NCBI GenBank assembly: GCA_963792485.1
Contig: CAWBWL010000014.1
Span: forward strand, 185,959-249,958
DNA length: 64,000 nt
DNA from: JANOYJ01 sp963792485
GTDB taxonomy: Bacteria; Pseudomonadota; Alphaproteobacteria; Rhizobiales; Rhizobiaceae
Direction: 5' to 3'
The notes under the pieces were generated by a model. It was not told where the DNA came from. It searched no databases and saw only the letters and a list, made by a program, of their open reading frames with translations. The position numbers and the translations under genes were made by a program. This document shows positions 44,145-53,815 of the stretch, in pieces; the stretch's first letter is position 1; each line of letters begins with the position of its first letter.

Positions 44145-47100
44145 CTATTCTGCTGCCATGCTGGGAATTTGTTGCGCCTGAAGCGCCGCGCGAAGCGCAG
44201 CTGGCTTGACCGGCTTGTTCAGAAAAATGATACCCTGCGCGCTTGCTTCATTGCGAAGCTCATTTGAGCGGTCCGCTGTGATCAATATGGCAGGAAGGTC
44301 TTCACCGAAACGCCTGCGAAGGCCCTTTATCACCTCAAGCCCTGTTCCCCGGTCGAGGTGATAATCAGCGATGACAACATCCGGGCGTACAGAGATACTG
44401 GCCGCATCAAGGGCATTCTCGACACAATTTACAGTGCAGCCCCAACCTTCCAGCAGGCTCGTCATGCCGCCGAGGATACGCTTGTCATTGTCGAGACACA
44501 GAATATTCATCTTGGGAAGTGAGCCTCGCAGACGAGTCTCCGGGACAAGCAAAGCCACTTTTTCAAGGGCGGTCGTGACAATCGATGATATGTCCGCTGA
44601 GACCTCTGTGCCGCGCCCGCGCCGCGAGCTGATTGCGACCGGCACGCCCAGAACCTTGGAAATGCGGTCGACTATCGACAGCCCCAAGCCCAGGCCTTCG
44701 GCTTCGCGCACGCCTTCCTCCAGCCGGGTAAATTCCCGGAAAACCAGTTGCTTTTTATCAGCGGCAATGCCGATGCCAGTATCTGCGACCACGAGATGAG
44801 GGCCGGTCCGCCGCCGGCGGACACCGACTGCAATGCCACCGCTTGGCGTATATTTGATGGCATTGGAAACCAGGTTTTGTATCAAACGGCGCATCAGGTT
44901 CCGGTCTGTTTTCAGGTGAACGCGGGAGCGGACTATCCGCAAGCTCAAGCCCTTCACCCGAGCCAGCGGACTGAAGTCTGTCTCAATCTGTTTGAGCAGA
45001 TCATCCAGCGCGAAAGATGAAATGGCAGGCTTCAGCGCTCCGGTGTCGAGGCGTGAAATGTCAAGGACTGCCCCCAGAATGGTTTCGACAGCGTCGAGAG
45101 AGGATTCAATGTTTCCGACAATGACCTCATTTTCGGATTGCCCGAGTTTCTCGCTGAGGGAGGAGCTGTAGAGACGTGCTGCGTTAAGCGGTTGCAGGAT
45201 GTCGTGCCCAGCGGCTGCCAGAAACCGCGTCTTGCCGATATTGGCTTCTTCCGCGAGCTGCTGTGCCCGCGAGAGTTGGTCATTGACGCGGCTGAGCTCC
45301 AAGGTCCGCTGACCGACCCTTTGTTCAAGCGACTCGTTGAGTTTTTTCATCGCCGCTTCCGACGCAACGCGCGCCGTGATGTCTGAATAGGTTGCCACCA
45401 GCCCGCCGTCAGGCATTGGGTTTGAGCGGAACTCGATCATCCGTTCAAGCTTCTTCAACTCAACCGTCCATGCCCGGCCATATTCGTTGATCTGCCCGAT
45501 CATCGAACTTTCAACTTCGGCCGAAATCTCGTTCCGTTCGCGAAGATGGGACAACACATTGCTCAGAGAGACGCCAACTTGTCCAAACTCATCCGGCAAG
45601 TCGAACAGAGTGCGAAATTGCCGGTTCCAGCATGTCAGGCGGAAGTCGCGGTCAAATACCGTTATGCCTTGTTCCATCTGATTGAGCGCAATTTGCAAGA
45701 GGTCCCGGTTTTGCTGCAGAGCCTCGCTTGCGTCATCAAGCAGACGCGCCGCATTGAGCGGCGATTTGTCATTGCGCTGCAACAGCAGTGACATGATGAG
45801 CCGCGACGAAGACGAGCCGACCGCACTTGCCAACAACTGTTCAGAGAACCGGATTGCCCCCATGTCAGCCGGCGCGCTGCCCGAGAAAAAGCGCCCTTCC
45901 TTCTTTTCGTGGCTGGCGAAAGACCGTTCTGTGCGCTCTTCGCCAAGATATCGGGCAATCGTCAATTTGAGCTCATCAAGCGTGACATGCGTGCGCAGCC
46001 GCCGAAGATTGGGCATCGGGGTCAAGTCGCGCGGAACAAAGATCGCGGCCTGGATGCGCTCAAGCGTGTGAGACTGCCGGGAGAGCGAACCGAGCACGTA
46101 AAGCGAGACGTTGAACAACAGGCTCCACGTCACCCCATGGATCAGCGGAGTGGCCTCAAGCCCGAAAAGCGCCTGCGGCCGCAGTGCCGCAACGCCAAAC
46201 AGGCCCTCGCGCACGAGCTCGGCGTCCGGCCCGAGCAGGGTTGGCAGGAACAGCGTGTAGAACCAGACGATGATGCCAGATCCCATGCCAAGCACCGCGC
46301 CGCGGCCATTTGCGCCCCGCCAGATCAGGCCGCCAAAGAAGGAAGGGGCAAATTGCGCCACGGCAGCAAATGAAATCAGGCCGACAGAAGCCAGCCTGAA
46401 ATTGTTCGCCGTCTCGCGATAATATGCGTATGCCGCGAGCATGATACAGAAAATGGCGATGCGGCGGACATTGAGTATGGTGGCTGGCAGGTTCTCGCCC
46501 GCAGCGCGTTCGCGCTGCACGTACCGGCGCAGCATGACTGGCAGGACGAGATCATTTGAAATCATGATCGACAAGGCAACGCTTGCCACAATCACCATTG
46601 CCGTTGCAGCAGACAAGCCGCCGATGAAAACGATCAGTGACAGCCAATCTGCTCCCGCAGACAATGGCAACGCCAGGACATAGAAGTCTTTCGGAGCACC
46701 TGCGCCCAAAACTGTCACGCCGGTCAGCGCGATTGGCAGAACAAAAAGGTTTATCGCAACCAGATAGAGGGGAAAAAGCCAAGAGGCGGTTCTGAGCTCG
46801 GAGGTGTCGCGGTTCTCGACGATCATCACGTGAAACTGCCGGGGGAGCATGATAATTGCTGCAGCGCTGAGGCCAATATAGACGAGCCATGTGCTGATTG
46901 AGGTGGGATGCGAAACTGCAGCCTGCGCCGCTTGGCTTTCGTTGATTTGCGCGAGGAGTTGCGAAGGCGAGCCAAACAGGAAGAAGGTAACCGCCACGCC
47001 AACGATGAGGAATGCCGAAAGCTTGACAACTGATTCGATTGCAACCGCGAGAATCAGTCCGTTCTGGTGTTCTGTTGCATCAGCATGACGCGTCCCGAAA

Positions 47101-47630
47101 AGGACGGCGAAAGTGGCAAGAGCCATTGCGATCAGAAACGAAAAGTCGGTGATCAGAAACTCGCTGCCGAACGTGCTGTAGCCATAATGTCGAACAAACA
47201 GGTCAAATGATCCGGCGATCGCTTTGAGTTGGAGCGCGATATAGGGCACGGCCCCAACCGAGGCGATGATACTCGCCAGTGAGGCGACAGCGAAGCTCTT
47301 GCCGTATCGCGCGGCCAAGAAGTCGGCAATTGATGTGATGCGCTCTGACTTCGACAGGCGCACAATCTTTCGCAAAAGCGCATGCCCGAAGACAAATACC
47401 AGTATCGGGCCGACATATATGCCCAAAAACTCGTATCCACGCTCGGCGGCAAGCCCCACGGAGCCGAAGAATGTCCAAGATGTGCAATAGATTGCAAGGC
47501 TCAGCGCATACACAAGCGGCTTCGCTTGATTTTGGTGGGCTGATCCGGATTTTCGGTCGCCGAAGCTCGCAACTGCAAACAGCAGCAGCACATAGGCTAT
47601 CGATGCGCCAATAATGACGGACGGATGCAC
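44145..47630 (-). CDS. Sodium:solute-symporter-type hybrid sensor histidine kinase
   Basis: 1161 residues. Residues 1-~510 form about 13 helices homologous to the SSF/PutP transporters (YALSLAIYCTSWTFFGSVGLAAERGYEFLGIYVGPIL; SITSIADFLAARYGKSF-type region). A PAS domain follows (NQMEQGITVFDRDFRLTCWNRQFRTLFDLP), a coiled coil, then HisKA (GKTRFLAAAGHDILQPLNAARLYSSSL), HATPase (LVSNAIKYTPSGGIAVGV; VADTGIGIAADKK; GLGLGLSIVDRI) and a C-terminal receiver with VVIADYHLDRGTGLEVI. The HD-ILQPLNAAR box marks the NahK/ErcS/CbrA-like class. Whether the SSF part transports or only senses is unknown. Confidence 0.93.
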   Translation of the reverse strand: MHPSVIIGASIAYVLLLFAVASFGDRKSGSAHQNQAKPLVYALSLAIYCTSWTFFGSVGLAAERGYEFLGIYVGPILVFVFGHALLRKIVRLSKSERITSIADFLAARYGKSFAVASLASIIASVGAVPYIALQLKAIAGSFDLFVRHYGYSTFGSEFLITDFSFLIAMALATFAVLFGTRHADATEHQNGLILAVAIESVVKLSAFLIVGVAVTFFLFGSPSQLLAQINESQAAQAAVSHPTSISTWLVYIGLSAAAIIMLPRQFHVMIVENRDTSELRTASWLFPLYLVAINLFVLPIALTGVTVLGAGAPKDFYVLALPLSAGADWLSLIVFIGGLSAATAMVIVASVALSIMISNDLVLPVMLRRYVQRERAAGENLPATILNVRRIAIFCIMLAAYAYYRETANNFRLASVGLISFAAVAQFAPSFFGGLIWRGANGRGAVLGMGSGIIVWFYTLFLPTLLGPDAELVREGLFGVAALRPQALFGLEATPLIHGVTWSLLFNVSLYVLGSLSRQSHTLERIQAAIFVPRDLTPMPNLRRLRTHVTLDELKLTIARYLGEERTERSFASHEKKEGRFFSGSAPADMGAIRFSEQLLASAVGSSSSRLIMSLLLQRNDKSPLNAARLLDDASEALQQNRDLLQIALNQMEQGITVFDRDFRLTCWNRQFRTLFDLPDEFGQVGVSLSNVLSHLRERNEISAEVESSMIGQINEYGRAWTVELKKLERMIEFRSNPMPDGGLVATYSDITARVASEAAMKKLNESLEQRVGQRTLELSRVNDQLSRAQQLAEEANIGKTRFLAAAGHDILQPLNAARLYSSSLSEKLGQSENEVIVGNIESSLDAVETILGAVLDISRLDTGALKPAISSFALDDLLKQIETDFSPLARVKGLSLRIVRSRVHLKTDRNLMRRLIQNLVSNAIKYTPSGGIAVGVRRRRTGPHLVVADTGIGIAADKKQLVFREFTRLEEGVREAEGLGLGLSIVDRISKVLGVPVAISSRRGRGTEVSADISSIVTTALEKVALLVPETRLRGSLPKMNILCLDNDKRILGGMTSLLEGWGCTVNCVENALDAASISVRPDVVIADYHLDRGTGLEVIKGLRRRFGEDLPAILITADRSNELRNEASAQGIIFLNKPVKPAALRAALQAQQIPSMAAE

Positions 47631-47838
47631 GGGCCGCTGATCCTTTTTCGTTGAACTTCAACGCAAACACAGCCGCACGCAAATGTCTACGCCGACCTTC
47701 GCATGGAGTTATTTGCCAGATGTTTGAAGCCGACATGCCGATATCCACAGCAGGGGTGGAATAAATCATTCAATCTGATAGACATCCGATGGAATTTGCT
47801 GCTGTGGGCGGCAGTTCGGGGCTCATCAGGAGGACGCT

Positions 47839-48246
47839 ATGCTAAAAGAATTCAAAGAATTTGCCATGAAGGGCAATGTCGTTGACCTCGCCATCGGTGT
47901 GATCATCGGCGGCGCGTTCGGCAAACTTGTGACGTCGGTGGTCGAAGATCTGATCATGCCGATTGTTGGCCGTGTGACCGGAGACGTTGACTTCTCTAAC
48001 TTGTTTATCGGCCTGAACGATAAAGTCGTGGCTCCAGGTCTCGCCGCTGCGCGCGAACAGGGGCCTGTGTTTGCATACGGCAATTTCTTTACCATTCTCA
48101 TCAACTTTCTAATCATCGCCTGGGTTCTGTTCATGATCGTCAAGGCCATGAACCGGATGAAGAAGGCCGAGCCAGAAGCGCCTGCAGCCCCGCCGGCTCA
48201 GGAAGTCCTGCTGGGTCAGATCCGCGACTTGCTTGCCAAGCGCTAA
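47839..48246 (+). CDS. mscL: Large-conductance mechanosensitive channel
   Basis: 135 residues. MLKEFKEFAMKGNVVDLAIGVIIGGAFGKLVTSVVEDLIMPIVG is the pore helix with its amphipathic N-terminus. YGNFFTILINFLIIAWVLFMIVKAMNRMKK is TM2, and a C-terminal helical bundle (EVLLGQIRDLLAKR) closes it. The channel opens at lytic membrane tension to release solutes. GGAGG precedes the start. A strong terminator follows. Confidence 0.97.
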   Translation: MLKEFKEFAMKGNVVDLAIGVIIGGAFGKLVTSVVEDLIMPIVGRVTGDVDFSNLFIGLNDKVVAPGLAAAREQGPVFAYGNFFTILINFLIIAWVLFMIVKAMNRMKKAEPEAPAAPPAQEVLLGQIRDLLAKR

Positions 48247-48264
48247 GACAGTGTGAAGTCCAAG

Positions 48265-48291
48265 AAACCCCGGCAAAGTCCGGGGTTTTTT
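48265..48291 (+). terminator. Intrinsic terminator after mscL
   Basis: AAACCCCGG and CCGGGGTTT form a 9-bp stem around CAAAGT, followed by a T-run, 18 bp after the mscL stop. Confidence 0.92.
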
Positions 48292-48344
48292 GTTGCCTGT
48301 TGCGCCCGCGCGCGGCAAGACAGCGCAAACAGGATGCGCCGAAA

Positions 48345-49511
48345 TTGCAGAGACAATTCCACGAACTGACAGCACGCGCGCGCACTGCGCCTGAAAGCGG
48401 AATTGTTGAAATTGTCAACCATGCAAGATTCCGGGAAGGGCTGATACCGCTGTGGGTTGGCGAGGGCGATCTGCCGACGCCCGAATTCATTACGCAAGCT
48501 GCAATGGACGCACTCGGCAAAGGCGAGACATTTTACACTTGGCAACGCGGCATCCCCGAATTGCGCCAAGCGCTCGCGGATTACCATATCAAGCATTTTG
48601 GCCGGAAATTTGAGCCCGAAGAGTTTCTTGTGACCGGCTCGGGCATGCAGTCGATCCAGCTGTCCTTGCAAGCCGTCGCAGATCAGGGCGAGGAGATCAT
48701 CTACCTTTCCCCCGCCTGGCCGAATTTTGCTGCTGCCGCAGAGATAGCGGGCGCGCGGCCCGTGCCGGTCGGGCTTGACTTTGGTGGCAATGGCTGGACG
48801 CTGGATGTTGACAAGCTCACGCATGCCGCAACGGGCAAGACAAAGGCAATTTTTGTCAATTCGCCTGCCAATCCAACTGGCTGGACGGCGGACGTGGATA
48901 CCCTGCGCGCAATTTTGGGGTTCGCGCGTGACCGGGGCCTTTGGATCATCGCCGACGAAATCTACGGCCGTTTCCACTATTCCGGCGCCCGTGCGCCGTC
49001 CTTCATGGATATCATGCAGCCAGCCGACAAGATTCTTTTCGTCAACAGCTTCTCAAAGAACTGGGCGATGACCGGCTGGCGGGTCGGTTGGATCAAGGCG
49101 CATCCTTCCCTTGCTCAGGTGTTCGAAAACTTGATCCAGTACTCAACCTCGGGCGTCGCGCAATTCATCCAGAGGGGGGCGGTGGCAGCACTTGAGGGCG
49201 GGGACGGCTTTGTCGACATGCAAGTCGAGCGCGCCCGGGAAGCGCGCGATATCATGAGTTCAAGCCTTCTGAGAACCGGGCGCGTGCGCCTGTCGCCGCC
49301 GCAAGGCGCATTTTATCTTTATTTTCAGGTAGATGGAATTTCTGATACGCGGGCTGCTGCCAAGGATATCGTCGACAAGACCGGTGTTGGTCTGGCACCC
49401 GGCACCGCTTTTGGCCAGGGCGGCGAGAAGGGCTTCCGGCTGTGCTTCAACCGCAAGCTCCCGGACATTGAGGAAGCCTCCGCGCGGCTGTCCAATTGGC
49501 TGCTGGCGTGA
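48345..49511 (+). CDS. PLP-dependent aminotransferase, class I/II
   Basis: About 388 residues. GLIPLWVGEGDLPTPEFITQAAMDALGKGETFYTWQRGIPELRQAL, then VTGSGMQSIQLSLQA, FVNSPANPTGW, IIADEIYGRFHY, the Schiff-base Lys in FVNSFSKNWAMTGWRVGW, and the terminal FRLCFNR with substrate-carboxylate Arg. A fold type I, aspartate-aminotransferase-like enzyme. The amino donor is not deducible. No ATG fits: TTG 48345, with AGGA 10 nt before it, is proposed, and an upstream TTG at 48300 is also open. It overlaps the next gene by GTGA. Confidence 0.85.
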   Translation: MQRQFHELTARARTAPESGIVEIVNHARFREGLIPLWVGEGDLPTPEFITQAAMDALGKGETFYTWQRGIPELRQALADYHIKHFGRKFEPEEFLVTGSGMQSIQLSLQAVADQGEEIIYLSPAWPNFAAAAEIAGARPVPVGLDFGGNGWTLDVDKLTHAATGKTKAIFVNSPANPTGWTADVDTLRAILGFARDRGLWIIADEIYGRFHYSGARAPSFMDIMQPADKILFVNSFSKNWAMTGWRVGWIKAHPSLAQVFENLIQYSTSGVAQFIQRGAVAALEGGDGFVDMQVERAREARDIMSSSLLRTGRVRLSPPQGAFYLYFQVDGISDTRAAAKDIVDKTGVGLAPGTAFGQGGEKGFRLCFNRKLPDIEEASARLSNWLLA

Positions 49512-50548
49512 AAGGCTTTGACCTCAAATTCGCTGTCGCGCTCGCGGCAGCCGGCATTGGCGGCGCGGTTGCGTCCTGGATTGGCGTGCCGGTGGGATTT
49601 CTTCTTGGCGCTGCGCTCGCAACAGCGGCGGTTGTCCTGGCGGGGCTTCATTTCACTCTGCCGGAGCCGGTTCGCCTGCTGGCCTTCTTCGCGCTTGGCC
49701 TTCAGGCAGGAAGCGGCGTAACGCCCGCTGCGATGGAACAAGTGACGCTTTGGCCTCTCAGCTTCATCATGCTGTTCTTTGCCATTGCGCTCACAATAAT
49801 TGCCACCTTTCTCTATCTGGTGAAGGGCGAAGGATGGGACCGTCAAACCGCCTTCTTTGCCGCGTTGCCCGGCGCGCTGACATTCGTTCTTGCAGCCGCG
49901 CGTGAGACCAAGGCGGACTTTCGCGCCGTTACCATCGTTCAGACCATTCGTCTGTTTTTGATTATTGGCATCGTTGTTCCAATTATCTCGGCGTATGAGG
50001 GCGCAGAACCGGCGCTTGGCCAGCACAGCCTTCCCGCAGACGCCGCTTTTCAATTTTCCCTTCTCGCCGGGTGCGGTATTGCCGCTGCGATTGCAGGGCA
50101 CTTTTCGAGGCTGCCCGGCGGCATGATGCTCGGTGCGCTGCTCGCGAGCGCCTTTCTCTTTGGCACGTCTCAAGTCACCGTTCGCATGCCCGATCCGCTG
50201 GCCAATACTGGCCTTGTTATCTTGGGAATGGTCATCGGCAGCCGCTTCTCGGGGCTGGGCATTGGGCAAATCCGGGGACTGTTTCGGATTTCTTTTTTTG
50301 CCTTTATCGTTGGAACCGTTGCGGCAAGCGCCGTCGCCATTTTGCTGAGCTGGATGTCTGGTATCGGCCCGTCAAAAATTGCTCTGGCCTTTGTCCCCGG
50401 CGCCATGGAGGCGATGACGGTCATTTCCTTTATCCTTGGAATCGATCCGACCTATGTCGCAGCCCATCATGTCATGCGCTTCTTGATGATAGCGGTGGCA
50501 GTACCCTTCATCGCAAGATGGCTGGGACCTGGCCACAATGGCAGCTAG
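49508..50548 (+). CDS. AbrB-family (PF05145) inner-membrane protein
   Basis: 346 residues from GTG 49508, overlapping the aminotransferase stop. About 10 hydrophobic helices form two AbrB-type repeats: IGVPVGFLLGAALATAAVVL..LHFTLPEPVRLLAFFALGLQAGSGVTP, and FSRLPGGMMLGALLASAFLFGTSQVTVRMPDPLANTGLVILGMVIGSRF. PGAMEAMTVISFILGIDPTYVAAHHVMRFLMI is the family end motif. Once called putative ammonia monooxygenase; the true role is unknown, perhaps a transporter. Its end overlaps hemA by 4 bp. Confidence 0.88.
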   Translation: MKGFDLKFAVALAAAGIGGAVASWIGVPVGFLLGAALATAAVVLAGLHFTLPEPVRLLAFFALGLQAGSGVTPAAMEQVTLWPLSFIMLFFAIALTIIATFLYLVKGEGWDRQTAFFAALPGALTFVLAAARETKADFRAVTIVQTIRLFLIIGIVVPIISAYEGAEPALGQHSLPADAAFQFSLLAGCGIAAAIAGHFSRLPGGMMLGALLASAFLFGTSQVTVRMPDPLANTGLVILGMVIGSRFSGLGIGQIRGLFRISFFAFIVGTVAASAVAILLSWMSGIGPSKIALAFVPGAMEAMTVISFILGIDPTYVAAHHVMRFLMIAVAVPFIARWLGPGHNGS

Positions 50549-51822
50549 CCGCCACCCTTTTCCACCGGCAGCGTAACAATCCGCGAGGATTGCGGCACTT
50601 GCCGCGTCTGCGGATCGGCCATTGGAATGTTGAGCGCCTCAAAGGTCTCTGAAAGCGCATCACGCAGGGCATTCACCAGTTCCATAGTGTGAAACGGCGT
50701 TGGCGTGATCCGCAGCCGCTCAGTGCCGCGCGGCACAGTCGGATAGTTGATCGGCTGTATGTAGATGTTGTGCTTGTCGAGAAGTCTGTCCGAAGCCTTC
50801 TTGCACAGTTCCGGATCGCCGATCATCACCGGCACGATATGCGTTTCGCTCGCCATAACCGGCAAACCGGCGGCGCGCAGCACATCTTTGGTCAACTGCG
50901 CCTGCCGCTGATGCTGTGCGCGTTCAATTTGCGATGTCTTGAGATGCCGGATTGAGGCTTTTGCAGCGGCGGCAATCGCCGGGGGCAGGGCGGTGGTAAA
51001 AATAAAGCCGGGGGCATAGGAGCGCACGGCATCAATCACCGCTTTCTTACCTGCGATATAGCCACCCAACGCGCCAAAACCCTTGGCAAGCGTGCCTTCA
51101 ATAACGTCAATCCTGTCCGACAATCCGTCGCGGTCGGTAATGCCCCCGCCGCGCGATCCATACATGCCGACCGCGTGGACCTCGTCGATATAGGTCATGG
51201 CGTTGTAGCGCTCGGCAAGTTCAGCGATCTTGGCGATGGGTGAAATATCGCCGTCCATGGAGTAAATCGACTCAAAAACGATGAGTTTGGCGCGTTTACT
51301 GCCAGCAGAACGCAAAAGCTCTTCCAGATGCGCCATGTCATTATGCCGGAAAATCTTCTTATCCGCGCCGGACCGTTTCACGCCCTCGATCATTGACGCG
51401 TGGTTGAGCTCGTCCGAAAGGATGAGGCAATCGGGCAGAAGTTTGCCTATGGTGGATATAGCCGCTTCGTTTGAGACGAAGCCTGAGGTGAAGACAAGCG
51501 CGGCCTCCTTGCCATGCAAGTCGGCGAGTTCCGCTTCAAGTTCGACAAGCGGATGGTTTGTCCCGGAGATGTTTCGGGTGCCGCCTGCTCCCGATCCCAT
51601 TGCTGTGGCAGTTTCCACCATCGCCTTCAGCGAACCGGGGTTTTGCCCCATTCCGAGATAATCGTTGGAGCACCAGACCGTGACTTCGCGCGCCTCGCCG
51701 CCTGATCGCCAGATTGCTTTCGGGAAACGCCCAACTATGCGTTCCAAATCGGCAAAGACGCGATAGCGCCGCTCCGCATGCAATTGCTCGATCGCTTCTT
51801 CGAAAAAACCGCGATAGTCCAT
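50545..51822 (-). CDS. hemA: 5-aminolevulinate synthase
   Basis: 425 residues from ATG 51822 (MDYRGFFEEAIEQLHAERRYRVFADLER, the standard rhizobial start; the frame is open 25 codons upstream). CSNDYLGMGQNP, GAGGTRNISGTNHPLVELE, DELNHASMIEGVK, TYIDEVHAVGMYG and the Schiff-base Lys247 in EGTLAKGFGALGGYI are present. It condenses glycine and succinyl-CoA, the first step of haem synthesis by the C4 (Shemin) route, which is limited to Alphaproteobacteria among bacteria apart from a few exceptions. Confidence 0.96.
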   Translation of the reverse strand: MDYRGFFEEAIEQLHAERRYRVFADLERIVGRFPKAIWRSGGEAREVTVWCSNDYLGMGQNPGSLKAMVETATAMGSGAGGTRNISGTNHPLVELEAELADLHGKEAALVFTSGFVSNEAAISTIGKLLPDCLILSDELNHASMIEGVKRSGADKKIFRHNDMAHLEELLRSAGSKRAKLIVFESIYSMDGDISPIAKIAELAERYNAMTYIDEVHAVGMYGSRGGGITDRDGLSDRIDVIEGTLAKGFGALGGYIAGKKAVIDAVRSYAPGFIFTTALPPAIAAAAKASIRHLKTSQIERAQHQRQAQLTKDVLRAAGLPVMASETHIVPVMIGDPELCKKASDRLLDKHNIYIQPINYPTVPRGTERLRITPTPFHTMELVNALRDALSETFEALNIPMADPQTRQVPQSSRIVTLPVEKGGG

Positions 51823-52042
51823 GGCATGCCCTGTCTGTTTGACGAAGTTCAGCATATTGCCCGTCAGGCAATTCGTAAACGGTGACACACTGGTCATTTT
51901 GCCACGGTCACGAAAGCGTGTTCCTGCTGACTAAATGCTGATAAAGGGTATGTCTTCACTCATTCGGGTGAAGCGGGCTATCAATCAATCGTCTAAAGTC
52001 TGTATATTCAGGCTTCAGGCAGACACGATTCAGAGGTTTCAA

Positions 52043-53815
52043 ATGCAGTTAAGACTGTCCCGGGTCATTTTCAGGCGCAGTCTGTATGAGATTGGGATAT
52101 TTTGCCTCATCCTCAATCTGCTTGTCCTGGTGCAGCCCATTTACATGCTTCAGGTGTATGACCGCGTACTCACTTCGGCCAACACCTACACATTGTATTA
52201 CCTCACCATAATTGCGGTCGCATCGCTCGGCCTTATGGGATTGCTGGAAGTGGTTCGGCAAAACTATGCGAACCGAATGGCAGCGCGTCTTGAGCCGGCG
52301 TTCGGCGCGGCAGCGCTGATGGCGGCGTCTCAGTCATCCAACGCTTCGCTCGGCGATGTGCAGCCCCTTCGCGATTTGGCTGCGGTAAGGGGATTCTTGT
52401 CGTCAAAATTGCTTTTCGCAATTTTTGATGTGCCATTCGCTCCGCTGTTTCTGATCGTCCTGTACCTTATTCATCCGGCAATCTGCCTGCTGACCATATT
52501 TGGTGTGGTCGTTCTGGCGCTAGTAACCTGGCTGAACCAGGTTGGAACAGACAGTGGCACAAAAGCGGCCATGGAAAAGAACATCTCGGCCATGTTGACC
52601 GCGCAGGCGTTTGCCCGCAGCGCGGAAACGATCCGCGCAATGGGAATGGAAAGGAACGCCGTGGAAAGGTGGGGCGCGTCTCAGGCGGAAAGTCTGCAGG
52701 CGCTGGACCATGTCAACGGCGTCAACTCGTTCTACGGCGGACTTTCGCGCGCCCTGCGGATGTTCTTGCAGATCGCAACCCTCGGGCTTGGCGCATATTA
52801 TGTCCTGCAGAACGAGATGACTGGCGGCATGATTTTCGCGGCCTCCCTGATATCCAGCAAAGCCATGCAACCGCTTGATCAACTTATCGGCAGCTGGCGG
52901 CAGATTACAGAAGCAAATGCGGCATGGAAGCGCTTGAAGTTGAGTTTGGCAGCTGTGGCAGACCGCAGCAAAATGGTGACGGAGCTGCCCGCTCCCAAGG
53001 GTGACATGCTTGTTGAGAACCTTGTCTACACCGCCCCATCGGCGATCAGGGGGGCTGAACCCCTGTTGAAGCGTCTGAACTTCCGTATCCCGGCGGGAAG
53101 TTCAGTCGCTGTGGTCGGCCCGAGCGGGGCGGGAAAATCCACGCTGGCGCGTCTGTTGGTTGGCGCTATCGAACCCTCAATGGGCTCTGTGCGAATTGAC
53201 GGGGCGGACATCAAACAATGGGACCGGCAAAAGCTTGGCCAGCACATTGGATATTTGTCGCAGGAAGCCGACATGCTGCCCGGAACTGTTGCGGAGAACA
53301 TCGCAAGGTTCACGCCGGGTGTCAGCGATGAGGAGATTGTCAACGCGGCAAAAATGGCGAGCGTGCATGAGTTAATCCTTGCGCTGCCTGCTGGCTACAA
53401 TACTTTGCTCGGCCCGGGGGGGCTGACTTTGTCCGGCGGACAAAGGCAGAGAATCGGGCTTGCGCGCGCTTTTTTCGGCAACCCGCGCATCCTTGTTCTC
53501 GACGAGCCCAATGCAAATCTTGATGCCGAGGGCGACGTCGCTCTTGACCGGGCGTTGCAAGAAGCCAGGAAGACCGGGGCGACTGTCATTGTCGTTACAC
53601 AAAGGAAGGCTGCGGCCGAGCGGGCGGACCGCATCATGATCATCCGAGACGGCGCGATTGAGGATTATGGTCCGAAGGCGGTGGTTGCAGAGAACCAAAA
53701 CCGGAAAATGCAGGAAATGCAGCGCCGTGTGCAGAACCCGCAGCCGGGCCAGCTGAGCGCAAACGAAATCAGGGTCAAGCAAACGAACGTGCCAGGCCCG
53801 GAGGGAAGGCAATGA
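52043..53815 (+). CDS. Type I secretion ABC transporter (PrtD/HasD-type permease/ATPase)
   Basis: 590 residues if started at ATG 52043 with AGAGG ~8 nt before it; an ATG at 51935 would add 36 residues. The membrane domain begins FRRSLYEIGIFCLILNLLVLVQPIYMLQVYDRVLTSANTYTLYYLT. The ATPase has Walker A VVGPSGAGKSTLARLLVG, Q loop YLSQEADMLPGTVAENI, signature LSGGQRQRIGLARA and Walker B ILVLDEPNANLD. No C39 peptidase or CLD domain, as in PrtD systems that export RTX or heme-binding proteins. It overlaps the HlyD gene by 4 bp. A TolC partner is not in the window. Confidence 0.93.
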   Translation: MQLRLSRVIFRRSLYEIGIFCLILNLLVLVQPIYMLQVYDRVLTSANTYTLYYLTIIAVASLGLMGLLEVVRQNYANRMAARLEPAFGAAALMAASQSSNASLGDVQPLRDLAAVRGFLSSKLLFAIFDVPFAPLFLIVLYLIHPAICLLTIFGVVVLALVTWLNQVGTDSGTKAAMEKNISAMLTAQAFARSAETIRAMGMERNAVERWGASQAESLQALDHVNGVNSFYGGLSRALRMFLQIATLGLGAYYVLQNEMTGGMIFAASLISSKAMQPLDQLIGSWRQITEANAAWKRLKLSLAAVADRSKMVTELPAPKGDMLVENLVYTAPSAIRGAEPLLKRLNFRIPAGSSVAVVGPSGAGKSTLARLLVGAIEPSMGSVRIDGADIKQWDRQKLGQHIGYLSQEADMLPGTVAENIARFTPGVSDEEIVNAAKMASVHELILALPAGYNTLLGPGGLTLSGGQRQRIGLARAFFGNPRILVLDEPNANLDAEGDVALDRALQEARKTGATVIVVTQRKAAAERADRIMIIRDGAIEDYGPKAVVAENQNRKMQEMQRRVQNPQPGQLSANEIRVKQTNVPGPEGRQ

